From Ancylothrix sp. D3o (GTDB lineage: Bacteria > Cyanobacteriota > Cyanobacteriia > Cyanobacteriales > Oscillatoriaceae), in assembly GCF_025370775.1 (NCBI RefSeq), contig NZ_JAMXEX010000001.1:1-64000 (forward strand): 64,000 nt of DNA. Direction: 5' to 3'. The position numbers and the translations under genes are program-made. The notes under the pieces were generated by a model. It searched no databases. It was not told the origin of the DNA and saw nothing but the letters and a program-made list of their open reading frames with translations. Each line of letters opens with the position of its first letter. Position 1 is the stretch's first letter. Positions 42,231 through 50,546 of this stretch are shown one piece after another.

Positions 42231-43181
42231 CTACTGAGCCAGTGCATCTGCGATAGGTTGCGCTACTTTTTCGTTGCCTTTACTGCTGAGGTGGATGTGG
42301 TCGCGGTAAAGGTTTTTAGGCTGCTCGATTGCATTAAAAATCGGCAAAAAATCAATGTAGGGAATGTTTTCTGCCTTGGTTAATTCCTCAAGTCGCCGAC
42401 GGGCTATTTTTTCATACTCTTGTGGCCCAAGATCGCCGGTTTCCCTTAATAAGGGTGTCATTCCTACCAAAAAAACTTTGTTTTGGCTCTTGACAATTTC
42501 GTTAATTTGGTGTAAAGAGGCCAGGTTTCGTCCTACGCGGTCGCCGGTTTCTGCTTGGATGGCTTGGAGGGCTTTTGAGGGGGCCGGTTTAGGCAAAAGA
42601 TAGCGCGTAAATAACTCAACGAGGGCCAAGGGCGGTTTGCGGTCAGGGTAGTTGAGGTCATGGCCCACCGGCTCGCTTGTGGGGGCGGTGGCAAATAAAT
42701 CATCGGTATTGATCAGCAAAACCACAGCCTCAGCGCCAAAAATGCCGAATTCTTGTAAATAGGCAAGTTGATTTCTGGGCCCCCAGGAATTAGCAGAAGC
42801 GTTGAGAACTTCGACAGGTTGGGGGTTGGGGGTTGTTTGGAGGCGTTCTACCAATAGCCGCTCAATGAGGGCAGAGAGAATTTGGTTTTGATCTGTCCAC
42901 CAACTGCCATTAGCCACAGAATCACCCAGGAGTAAAATTCGCTTAGTATTGGCCGGTGGGATAGGGGAGATCGGCTGGCTCCGCATTGAATATTGGTTAA
43001 TAGAAATTTGATTGCCAAAGCGTTTAACTTTTTGGTTCGGGCTCAGCAGGTAGCCGATACGCGGATGGGGAATGTAGAGCAGGGGGTTTCCCAGACCAAA
43101 GATGAGCCTGCCTGCTAGTTCGAGGCTCAGCAAAAGGCTGCTGAGGAGGGTTACAAACACCAAGACGAGAGATAGTTTCAT
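42231..43181 (-). CDS. SGNH/GDSL-family hydrolase, membrane-anchored
   Basis: A 316-residue protein with an N-terminal signal/anchor helix (LVLVFVTLLSSLLLSLELAG). The esterase motifs are present: block I GDSVANGSWW with the nucleophile Ser, block III-like ASANSWGPRNQLAYL with Asn, and block V YRDHIHLSSKGNEKVA with catalytic Asp and His. It acts outside the cytoplasm, probably as a deacetylase or esterase on envelope lipid or polysaccharide. Confidence 0.88.
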   Translation of the reverse strand: MKLSLVLVFVTLLSSLLLSLELAGRLIFGLGNPLLYIPHPRIGYLLSPNQKVKRFGNQISINQYSMRSQPISPIPPANTKRILLLGDSVANGSWWTDQNQILSALIERLLVERLQTTPNPQPVEVLNASANSWGPRNQLAYLQEFGIFGAEAVVLLINTDDLFATAPTSEPVGHDLNYPDRKPPLALVELFTRYLLPKPAPSKALQAIQAETGDRVGRNLASLHQINEIVKSQNKVFLVGMTPLLRETGDLGPQEYEKIARRRLEELTKAENIPYIDFLPIFNAIEQPKNLYRDHIHLSSKGNEKVAQPIADALAQ

Positions 43182-43320
43182 TGATTGAGGGAATTCTACG
43201 GGGGTGGCGTTTTGGTTGTTGTGTTTGTGGTAGGGGAGGTTGCCGGCTATATTACTTTAAGGTGTTTTATATGCCTGTGTTTTTTTGTGTGACTGGTAGC
43301 CCGCGTCCGAAGGGTAGATT

Positions 43321-44166
43321 GTGGACTTAATTGAAATTTTTAAAACAGCGAACCCGATTATAGGTGTTGTTCATTTGATGCCCCTGCCAACTTCGCCCCG
43401 TTGGGGTGGCAGTTTGCGGGCTGTTCTCGACCGAGCACAGCAAGAGGCGACTGCTTTGGCTTCTGGGGGTGTGAATGGCATCATTGTTGAGAATTTTTTT
43501 GATGCTCCGTTTACGAAGGGGTCGGTCGATCCGGCGGTGGTGAGTGCGATGACGCTGATCGTCGGGGAGTTGATGAATTTGGTTACGGTGCCGGTGGGGA
43601 TTAATGTTTTGCGGAATGATGCCAAAAGTGCTTTGGCCATTGCTTCTTGTGTGGGGGCAAAGTTTATCCGCGTTAATGTTTTAACCGGCATCATGGCTAC
43701 GGATCAAGGGTTAATAGAAGGTCAAGCCCACGAGTTGATGCGTTACCGCCGCGAGTTGGGCAGTGATGTAAAGATTTTGGCGGATGTTTTGGTTAAACAC
43801 GCTCGTCCGCTGGGTAGCCCGAATTTAACAACGGCTGTACAAGAAACAATTGAGCGAGGTTTGGCGGATGGGGTAATTTTGTCGGGTTGGGCCACCGGCT
43901 CGCCTCCGACTTTGGAAGATTTGGAGTTGGCGACGGCGGCGGCTGATGGTGTGCCGGTGTTTATTGGCAGTGGCGCAAGTTGGGAAAATATCTCGACGCT
44001 GATGCAGGCGGCTGATGGGGTGATTGTTTCTTCTTCGCTGAAACGTCATGGCAAAATTGACCAGGCTATTGATCCCATTCGGGTTAGTCAGTTTGTGGAG
44101 GCGACACGCCGTTATGTTGCTTCTAAGCCGGTGAGTGTGCAGACAAAAGCTCTGCCGGTGTTGTAG
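43321..44166 (+). CDS. btpA: BtpA-family protein, photosystem I biogenesis
   Basis: A 281-residue TIM-barrel protein starting at GTG 43321. The family pattern is clear: NPIIGVVHLMPLPTSPRWGG, GGVNGIIVENFFDAPF, PVGINVLRNDAKSALAIA and FIRVNVLTGIMATDQGLIEG. BtpA was found in Synechocystis as a thylakoid-associated protein needed for stable photosystem I reaction-centre proteins, especially in the cold. Homologs in non-photosynthetic organisms (SgcQ) show that the fold is probably enzymatic; the reaction is unknown. Confidence 0.94.
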   Translation: MDLIEIFKTANPIIGVVHLMPLPTSPRWGGSLRAVLDRAQQEATALASGGVNGIIVENFFDAPFTKGSVDPAVVSAMTLIVGELMNLVTVPVGINVLRNDAKSALAIASCVGAKFIRVNVLTGIMATDQGLIEGQAHELMRYRRELGSDVKILADVLVKHARPLGSPNLTTAVQETIERGLADGVILSGWATGSPPTLEDLELATAAADGVPVFIGSGASWENISTLMQAADGVIVSSSLKRHGKIDQAIDPIRVSQFVEATRRYVASKPVSVQTKALPVL

Positions 44167-44403
44167 GCTTGGCTACGCCCACCGGCCTTTTAATGGTGGG
44201 CAAAATTTTTCAAAGTTTGAATCTAATATCCAGAATTCAATGCTGAGCTTTGCCCCGCATACGTCGTCATTTTTAATTTGCAAACGATAGAATCAAAACG
44301 AGATTGGTTAGTTGTCACCGGCACTGTCACACCGGCCCGGTTACAAACAACCAACGACAACTTAAAATCTAAAATCTAAAATCGTTAAATCTAAAAAAGG
44401 GTT

Positions 44404-45366
44404 ATGGCTCGCAAACGTTCTACTCCTTGGATTCACCGCAGGTCTCGGTTGCTTATGGCTGGGATTGCTGTTGCGGGGGCTTTGGAAACTGCTTTTTTGA
44501 CGGTGGTTGAGTTTGCTGGTAAGGCGAGTGCGGTTTGTCCAACCAGCGGTTGTGAGCAGGTGCTTACGAGTCCTTATGCAAAGATATTTGGTGTACCGCT
44601 GACTTTGTTTGGTTTTTTGGCTTATGCGACGATGGCCGGTTTGGCGGCGGCGCCTTTGGCTGTGAATCAGTCAACTAATAAGGATTTACGCCTTAAGTTA
44701 GAAAATACCACTTGGCCGCTGATGTTTATTCTTGCTACGGCAATGGTGGTTTTCAGCGGTTATTTGATGTATATTTTGGCGTTTAATATTAAGGCGTTTT
44801 GTCCTTATTGTTTGGCTTCGGCTTTGTTTTCTTTGTCTCTGTTTGTTCTGAGTTTGGTTGGGCGAGATTGGGATGATATTGGTCAGCTATTTTTTAATGG
44901 CGTGATTGTGGCGATGGTGACGATAATTGCGGCGTTGGGAGTCTATGCTAATGCTAATAATGTCATTTCACCGAATACGGCCAATGCTCCGAATGCAGCG
45001 CCGGGTAAGGGAGAAGCGCCAGCGGTGACGACGGTTTCGGGTGAGTCAGAAATTGCCCTTGCTCGTCATCTAACCCAAGTAGGAGCGAAGGAATACGGGG
45101 CTTTTTGGTGTCCGCATTGTTATGATCAAAAGCAATTGTTTGGTAAAGAAGCTTCGGCTTTGTTGGATTATGTGGAGTGTGACCAAGAGGGCAAAAAATC
45201 TCGGACTAAAATGTGTGTAGATGCGGGAATTAAGGGTTATCCAAGTTGGGAAATTAAAGGCCAAATTTTGCAAGGGGTACAATCTCTTGAAAAGTTGGCA
45301 GATATTTCTGGATACACCGGCCCGCGTAATTTCAAAAACAATCTGGGCATTCAAACGGCTCCTTAA
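44404..45366 (+). CDS. VKOR-thioredoxin fusion protein
   Basis: A 320-residue disulfide-forming enzyme that passes electrons from substrate cysteines to quinone across the membrane. The N-terminal vitamin K epoxide reductase part has about five membrane helices in residues 15-190, with the loop cysteines VCPTSGCEQVL and the active-site pair FCPYCLAS. A linker (about 190-215) leads to a thioredoxin-like domain with FWCPHCYDQKQLF (active site CPHC). The domain order and spacing match the cyanobacterial VKOR whose structure is known. It is needed for folding of lumenal and periplasmic proteins and photosystem II assembly. Confidence 0.95.
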   Translation: MARKRSTPWIHRRSRLLMAGIAVAGALETAFLTVVEFAGKASAVCPTSGCEQVLTSPYAKIFGVPLTLFGFLAYATMAGLAAAPLAVNQSTNKDLRLKLENTTWPLMFILATAMVVFSGYLMYILAFNIKAFCPYCLASALFSLSLFVLSLVGRDWDDIGQLFFNGVIVAMVTIIAALGVYANANNVISPNTANAPNAAPGKGEAPAVTTVSGESEIALARHLTQVGAKEYGAFWCPHCYDQKQLFGKEASALLDYVECDQEGKKSRTKMCVDAGIKGYPSWEIKGQILQGVQSLEKLADISGYTGPRNFKNNLGIQTAP

Positions 45367-45385
45367 AGGCTAAATCCACAACAAA

Positions 45386-45403
45386 GTCCGCCTTTTGGCG
45401 GAC
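45386..45403 (+). terminator. Hairpin after the VKOR gene
   Basis: GTCCGCC (45386-45392) pairs with GGCGGAC (45397-45403) over a TTTT loop, 19 bp after the stop. The T-rich tail is weak. Confidence 0.5.
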
Positions 45404-45457
45404 GGCGTTTTCAAAACAGCAAGATAAGATTTTTTTGGAAAGGAGGATAAAAAGATT

Positions 45458-45766
45458 ATGGCTAAAGTTAATACGACTGAATCGGTGGAAGCGTTGGCTG
45501 CGGAAATTGGGGAAAATGTTTATATCGATATTGCCAAATGGCATTTGTATTTGCGGGAGGCTCATTTGCATACGGTTTTGGCTCAGCAGCTTTTTCCTCT
45601 GTTAGAAAAGAATGGGGTGAATGAGGATGAGGTTTTGCGTATTTTGCAGGGGACTATTGTTAAGTTGGGTGGGGGAAAAAGGGAGCTTCCTCTGTCTGAT
45701 TTGGTGCCGGTGCAAGCTCAAGTTCAGTTGATGGATGTTTTGGAAGAGTTTCAGCGGAATATGTAG
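45458..45766 (+). CDS. DUF3181 protein
   Basis: A 102-residue cyanobacterial protein with the DUF3181 pattern (NVYIDIAKWHLYLREAHLHT, LPLSDLVPVQAQVQLMDVLE). It is soluble and mixed alpha/beta and present in nearly all cyanobacteria; function unknown. GGAAAGGAGG lies 11-20 nt before the ATG, a strong ribosome-binding site that suggests good expression. Confidence 0.88.
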   Translation: MAKVNTTESVEALAAEIGENVYIDIAKWHLYLREAHLHTVLAQQLFPLLEKNGVNEDEVLRILQGTIVKLGGGKRELPLSDLVPVQAQVQLMDVLEEFQRNM

Positions 45767-45780
45767 TTGGGGATTTTTTT

Positions 45781-45831
45781 AACCGCAGATAAACGCAGAT
45801 AAACGCAGATAAATGCGATTATCTGTGGTTA
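45781..45831. repeat. AACCGCAGATAA hairpin between convergent genes
   Basis: AACCGCAGATAA with three tandem ACGCAGATAA-like units, ending in an inverted TTATCTGTGGTT (45820-45831). The ends pair, so it may work as a bidirectional terminator for the DUF3181 and murJ genes; it belongs to the dispersed repeat family. Confidence 0.6.
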
Positions 45832-45842
45832 GTTTTTATGGG

Positions 45843-47450
45843 TTATCTGTTGAGTTTTTGGCGAATACGGGCCACGAAAATATCAACTTCGGGTAATTTT
45901 AGCTGGGTGGCGAGGAGGGCAAAAATGGCTAAACCGGCCCCTCCGGCTAGGCAAAGTTGGATAAGTTGAATTAGTAATCCTTCGGTTCCTAGGAGTTTTT
46001 GGGTTGCTAATAGTGCTCCCCAGGTGACTCCTCCGCAGACAAAACTTGCGCCGGTGAGGGTTAAAAGCGGCCATCCCCAGTCTTGCCAGGGTAAGCCGTT
46101 GAGTTTACGGTTTAGGTAAAACAAGAGCATGATCATTGAGATGGCGTTGACTCCGACGGTGGCTAAGACTAAGCCTGGGGCGGCAAAGTATTTAACTAGA
46201 ATGTAGTCGAGTACAACGTTGATGAAGATGTTTATGATGCTGATCCGAAAGGGGGTTTCGCCGTCGCCTAGGGCGTAAAAAACTCGCACTAATACGTCTC
46301 TTCCCAAATAGACGAACATTCCGACTGAGTAGGCGATGAGGACGGGGGCGACAAAGTTTGAGGCGTTTTGGTTAAAGGCACCGCGTTCGTAGATGACTCG
46401 GACGATGGGATAGGCAAGGGCGATCATTATAGCACTGAGGGGCAACATTGTCAAGCCGGTGAGGATTAGTCCTTGACGAATGCGGTTTTTAAGTTCGGGC
46501 CAGTCTTGGGGGTCGGTGAGGCGGGAGAAGATGGGGAGCATGGGGACGAGCAGGACGTTGGAGATGATGCCGAGGGGGGTTTGGATGAGGAGGCCGGCGT
46601 ATCCAAGGGCTGCGGCGGCTTGGGGGATGAAGGAGGCAAACCAAAGGTCTGTGTAGACGTTGATTTGCAGCATTCCAGAGGAGAAGGTGGCGGGGCCAAG
46701 GATTTTGAGGATGTCGCTGACTCCGGGTTGGTTGAAGTTGAAGCGCAGGCGGAGGGTGCCAAGACCGGCCCGCCATTGGGCAATGACTTGAACTAGCCAT
46801 TGGAGGATGGCACCGGCCAAGGTTCCCCAAGCAAGGACGAGTCCGCCGAGGAGGGCGTATTGGGGTTGGGTGATGTTCGGGCCCAGGTGGACGGTGAGCC
46901 CGATCAAACCAAGGATGAGGGTGAGGCTGGAGAAGAGGGGGCTGATGGAGGGTAGCCAGTATTGATCGGCGGCGTTGAGGGTGCCGAAGCCTATGCCGAT
47001 GAGGGCGGCGAGTACGGCCATTGGGGCCATGATCCGGAATTGTTGGATGGCGATGTCGCGGATGATTTGGCCTTCGGGGGTTCTGGTGAGGCCGGGGGCT
47101 ACGAGGTCGGTGGCGGGTGCGGCAAATATTATGAGGAGGATGGTGACGATCAGGAGGATGCCGCCGACTAGGGTGGTGATGGTTTCGACGAGGGGGGCGG
47201 CGTCTTCTTTTTTGCGTTTGGCGAGGACGCTGACGATGGCGCTGTGGAAGGGGCCGTTAATTCCGCCCAAGAGGACGAAGAGGAAGCCGGGGATGACGTA
47301 GGCGTAGTTGTAGGCGTCTACGGCGGCGCCGACTCCGAAGGCTGCGGCTATGGCTTGTTGCCTGATGAGGCCGAAAATTTTGCTGATGAGGGTGGCGGCG
47401 GCGACGATGCCGGCGATGTTGATGAGGGAACGGGTTTTAGGTTTTGTCAC
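45843..47450 (-). CDS. murJ: Lipid II flippase MurJ
   Basis: A 535-residue protein with about 14 membrane helices, transporting lipid-linked peptidoglycan precursor across the membrane. It starts at GTG 47450. Family motifs: ISKIFGLIRQQAIAAAFGVG, AYVIPGFLFVLLGGINGPFH and FVYLGRDVLVRVFYALGDGE, with the conserved Arg residues of the central cavity visible in the first. It is divergent from sfsA with 45 bp between starts, so the promoters overlap. Confidence 0.95.
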   Translation of the reverse strand: MTKPKTRSLINIAGIVAAATLISKIFGLIRQQAIAAAFGVGAAVDAYNYAYVIPGFLFVLLGGINGPFHSAIVSVLAKRKKEDAAPLVETITTLVGGILLIVTILLIIFAAPATDLVAPGLTRTPEGQIIRDIAIQQFRIMAPMAVLAALIGIGFGTLNAADQYWLPSISPLFSSLTLILGLIGLTVHLGPNITQPQYALLGGLVLAWGTLAGAILQWLVQVIAQWRAGLGTLRLRFNFNQPGVSDILKILGPATFSSGMLQINVYTDLWFASFIPQAAAALGYAGLLIQTPLGIISNVLLVPMLPIFSRLTDPQDWPELKNRIRQGLILTGLTMLPLSAIMIALAYPIVRVIYERGAFNQNASNFVAPVLIAYSVGMFVYLGRDVLVRVFYALGDGETPFRISIINIFINVVLDYILVKYFAAPGLVLATVGVNAISMIMLLFYLNRKLNGLPWQDWGWPLLTLTGASFVCGGVTWGALLATQKLLGTEGLLIQLIQLCLAGGAGLAIFALLATQLKLPEVDIFVARIRQKLNR

Positions 47451-47495
47451 TGATGGTTGAGAATAGTTAGGGCTACCGTTGTTTATTTAAGCTTA

Positions 47496-48221
47496 ATGAT
47501 GAAGTTTGTTTACAAGTATCCGCCTTTGTTGTCGGGGATTTTGATTCGCCGGTATAAGCGGTTTTTTGCGGAGGTGGAGTTGGAGAGTGGGGAGGTTGTG
47601 ACGGCACATTGTGCGAACACCGGCCCGATGACGGGGGTTTGTGTGCCTGGGGCGCGGGTTTGTGTTTCTTGCTCGGATAATCCTAAGCGGAAGTTGGCTT
47701 ATACTTGGGAGTTGATTGATTTGGGGAAAAGTCAGCCGGTTTGGGTGGGTGTGAATACGGGTTTGCCGAATCGGGTTATTAAGTTGGCGCTTGAGGAAAA
47801 GTTTTTTCCTGAGTTGGGGTTTTATTCGCAGGTTAAGGGGGAGGTTCCGTATGGGGTGGATAAGAAGAGTAGGGTAGATTTTTTGTTGTTAGGAAATGAT
47901 GTGGATCGGCCTATTTATTTGGAGGTGAAGAATACGACTTTATCTGAGGGTAATTTGGCTTTGTTTCCTGATACTGTGACGGAAAGGGGTCAAAAACATT
48001 TGCGGGAGTTGATGGCTTTGTTGCCGCATTCGCGGGGGGTGATGTTGTATTTTATTAATCGGGGAGATTGTACGGAGTTTTCGCCGGGGGATGCGTTTGA
48101 TCGGGTTTATGGGGAGTTGTTGAGGGAGGGGATTAAGAGGGGTTTGGAGGTTTTGCCGTGCCGGTTTGATGTGTCTCCAGAAGGAGTTAAGTTTTTGGGT
48201 TTGGCGCGGTTGGTTGTTTGA
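47496..48221 (+). CDS. sfsA: SfsA-family DNA/RNA nuclease
   Basis: About 241 residues from ATG 47496, directly followed by a second ATG; the open frame extends upstream to TTG 47457, but MMKFVYKYPPLLSGILIRRY is the normal N-terminus. Motifs: AHCANTGPMTGVCVPGARV, RVDFLLL, IYLEVKNTTL and FPDTVTERGQKHLRELM, the last two with nuclease-type acidic and basic residues. SfsA was named for effects on sugar fermentation in E. coli and is now described as a nuclease; its role in cyanobacteria is unknown. Confidence 0.93.
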   Translation: MMKFVYKYPPLLSGILIRRYKRFFAEVELESGEVVTAHCANTGPMTGVCVPGARVCVSCSDNPKRKLAYTWELIDLGKSQPVWVGVNTGLPNRVIKLALEEKFFPELGFYSQVKGEVPYGVDKKSRVDFLLLGNDVDRPIYLEVKNTTLSEGNLALFPDTVTERGQKHLRELMALLPHSRGVMLYFINRGDCTEFSPGDAFDRVYGELLREGIKRGLEVLPCRFDVSPEGVKFLGLARLVV

Positions 48222-48228
48222 GGTTTGG

Positions 48229-48276
48229 TACGGATTAAACCACCGATTAAACCACCGATTAAACCACCGATTAAAA
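48229..48276. repeat. 12-bp tandem repeat CACCGATTAAAC, four units
   Basis: Units at 48229, 48241, 48253 and 48265; the first and last are imperfect. The last unit continues into CACCGATTAAAATCGGTG (48265-48282), a 7-bp-arm hairpin. It lies directly after the sfsA stop. Confidence 0.75.
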
Positions 48277-48295
48277 TCGGTGTCTACAAGAAGAA

Positions 48296-48312
48296 AACCC
48301 CCTCCGGGGGTT
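48296..48312 (+). terminator. Hairpin downstream of sfsA
   Basis: AACCCCC (48296-48302) pairs with GGGGGTT (48306-48312) over a 3-nt loop, about 75 bp after sfsA. No strong T-run follows. Confidence 0.5.
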
Positions 48313-48393
48313 ATAAAGGTTTAAGTGTTGGGAAGGTTTGAAAATTTTATTGAAAATTTCAAGGTGGATTTTAAGCGTTTGATGGTGGGTAGT

Positions 48394-48531
48394 TTATTGT
48401 TGAAATTGGGCGAGTAACCAAGAACCGGCTTTTCCATGATTTTGTTGGCGGCTGCGTTGTAATGCTTCTTCTAGGATGGAAATTTATAAACCGGGTAAGA
48501 CTTGCGATTGAGTGATTTTTCGACTGCCTCC
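48394..48531 (-). pseudogene. C-terminal remnant of a Uma2-family (DUF820) nuclease
   Basis: The minus strand from 48531 reads TQSQVLPGL, stop, ISILEEALQRSRQQNHGKAG and then SWLLAQFQQ and a natural stop at 48394. The SQVLPGLEISILEEALQRSR pattern is the usual end of cyanobacterial Uma2-like endonucleases, with a nonsense change where Glu is expected. The N-terminal nuclease domain is missing. Confidence 0.5.
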
Positions 48532-48848
48532 TTTTTATACAATCTTGTTGAGCAATGGTTTGAAATCGCGCACGCGCATAATTTTCATGGCGTTGATGTT
48601 AGCTAGGCCAAACATATTGAAACAGGAGATCACCGCAGGGAAATTCGATAAGTTTGGACTGTTTACTGCTATTCCTCGGACTTCGGTATAAGTTTCATAT
48701 CTGTATATATGCCTGCGACGCAACTAACAGATCATGTTGCCTGCACTACTTCCCCAAACTTAAACCAACAACAGCTATGTTTTTGCGCCTACTACGCGCC
48801 GCCTGAAAAAAAAATAGGTGTGAGCGTAGCAGAACAAATATAAACCTT

Positions 48849-50546
48849 TTACCTCGCAGGAGGAGCAACTAATTTCCTCTGCACAAACTCTCGATTTTGC
48901 AGCGCTTGCGGGTGAGATGGGTTCAGTTTCAAAGCTTCATTCAAAGCCAGCAAAGAATCTGGATATTTTTCCAAAAATCTTAAAGCTATTCCTTTACCGG
49001 CCCAAAAATCAGCATTTTTCCCATCAATTTTAAGGGCGCGATTGTAAGTCGTCACCGCTTCTTCATAACGTTTTAAAGACATCAAAGCCAAGCCTCGATT
49101 GTAACAAGCTTGAGCCAAATTTGGATTAATTCCAAGAGCGCGATCTGCGGCTTCAATCGCACTTTCATAACGCTGTAACCGCCACAAAGCAGCACTTTGA
49201 TTCACCCACAAATCAGCCAATGTTGGAGAGTCGCCCACATTCGCATCACCCCTAAGTCCGCGTTCGTAAGCCGCCACCGCATCTTCATGCTGCCCCAAAG
49301 TTGTTAAAATTCTACCTTGATTAAACCAAGCTTTAGAAGAATTTGGATTAATAGCAATTGCCTGCTGACTTGATGCCAAAGCATCTTGATACCGGCCTAA
49401 ACGCCACAAAATACCACTGCGGTTACTCCACGCATCTGCATAATTTGCCTCTAAACCAATTGCCCGGTTAGCAGACGCCAACGCCTCCTCAAAATTGCCT
49501 AGGCCGGTCTGTGCTGTTCCCCGTTGATTCCAAGCATAAGCTAACCCGAACTCTCCCCATTTTCCATCTCCTTCTTGAATGGATTTATCACAAGCTTCTA
49601 AAGCTTCTTTGTACATATTTAGCCGGTTTAAAGTCGCGCATTGATTCACCAAAGCCAGAGAATATTTAGGATTAACTTTCAGAGCCCATTGATAAGAATT
49701 TGCAGCATCAGGATGCCGGCCAATAATTCCTAAAAGAATTCCATGTTGTGTCCAAGCATCAGCATTTTTAGGCTCAATTGCCAACGCCCTGTCATAAGCT
49801 GTTATTGCTTCTTCATACCGCATCAATTTTGTTAGAATTTGCGCTCGATTAAGCCAAGCAATTGCCGCTGTACCAGTTCCCCAATTTGCATTAATTTGGA
49901 GCGCCCGATCACAAGCATCCAAAGCCTCATAAGATTTGCCTTGCTGCCAGAGTACAACACACTGACCGGCAAAAGCCAAAGAGTAATCAGGTTTTAGCTG
50001 AATCGCCCAATCATACGCCACCAAAGCTTCGCTAAATTTTCCTAATTTTGCTAAGGCTTCCCCTCGATAATACCAAGCTGCCGGCGGGCTATTTTTTCCC
50101 CAATTCGCATCAGACTTTAGTGCTGTTTCGCAAGTTTGCACAGCATCATTATGTTTACCCAATTCTGATAGCGCCTGACACCGATTTGTTAATACTTGAG
50201 AGTTGGCCGGTTGCAAACGCAAAGACCGGTCATAAGACGCCACCGCTTCTTCATACTGACGCTGCACCAGCAGCACATCCCCCCGCTCAGACCACAAGGC
50301 CGGATCATTAGGATTCAAACCCAACGCTTGATCGCAAGCTTTCAACGCTTCTTCATATTTTCCTGTGGCTGCCAAACTTCCACACAAATCAGCCCAGTAT
50401 TTAAAATCTTGCACCTTTTCGGCAGCCATTAACTTAGCACATTGCCCGCCAAAAGTCAAGCCAAAAATTGAGAAATAAACAATAAAATTATGCCCAATTT
50501 TTATGGACAATGGGTGGCTTTTACTGACAACTTTGTTGTTTTCCAT
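48849..50546 (-). CDS. Secreted or membrane TPR-repeat protein
   Basis: About 565 residues from ATG 50546 (MENNKVVSKSH), which lies within the last codons of the upstream pentapeptide gene (26-bp overlap), so the two are translationally linked. A hydrophobic segment (about 20-35, HNFIVYFSIFGLTFGGQC) may be a signal peptide or anchor. The rest is about 13-14 TPR units of 34-40 residues with the W-x-x-RG and A-x-x-x-YD-R-A-x-x-x-x-P pattern, an extended scaffold for protein binding. It ends the minus-strand run that starts with injection-system baseplate genes; whether it belongs functionally to that system is unknown. Confidence 0.85.
   Translation of the reverse strand: MENNKVVSKSHPLSIKIGHNFIVYFSIFGLTFGGQCAKLMAAEKVQDFKYWADLCGSLAATGKYEEALKACDQALGLNPNDPALWSERGDVLLVQRQYEEAVASYDRSLRLQPANSQVLTNRCQALSELGKHNDAVQTCETALKSDANWGKNSPPAAWYYRGEALAKLGKFSEALVAYDWAIQLKPDYSLAFAGQCVVLWQQGKSYEALDACDRALQINANWGTGTAAIAWLNRAQILTKLMRYEEAITAYDRALAIEPKNADAWTQHGILLGIIGRHPDAANSYQWALKVNPKYSLALVNQCATLNRLNMYKEALEACDKSIQEGDGKWGEFGLAYAWNQRGTAQTGLGNFEEALASANRAIGLEANYADAWSNRSGILWRLGRYQDALASSQQAIAINPNSSKAWFNQGRILTTLGQHEDAVAAYERGLRGDANVGDSPTLADLWVNQSAALWRLQRYESAIEAADRALGINPNLAQACYNRGLALMSLKRYEEAVTTYNRALKIDGKNADFWAGKGIALRFLEKYPDSLLALNEALKLNPSHPQALQNREFVQRKLVAPPAR

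Larger units (their letters stand above)
48222..48848. other. Spacer with repeats and a gene remnant
   Basis: About 630 bp between sfsA and the TPR gene. It holds the ACCGATTAAACC repeat array, a terminator hairpin and a Uma2-like remnant. A 62-codon open frame on the minus strand (48535-48723) ends NAMKIMRVRDFKPLLNKIV; I do not recognise it and treat it as doubtful, perhaps more of the same degraded DNA. Confidence 0.45.

Noticed and set aside
46473-47301. Long plus-strand open frames opposite murJ
   Set aside because: They are antisense shadows of a membrane-protein gene whose own frame has full family motifs.
48229-48276. Possible CRISPR-like array
   Set aside because: The units are 12 bp, directly adjacent, with no spacers; it is a simple tandem repeat.
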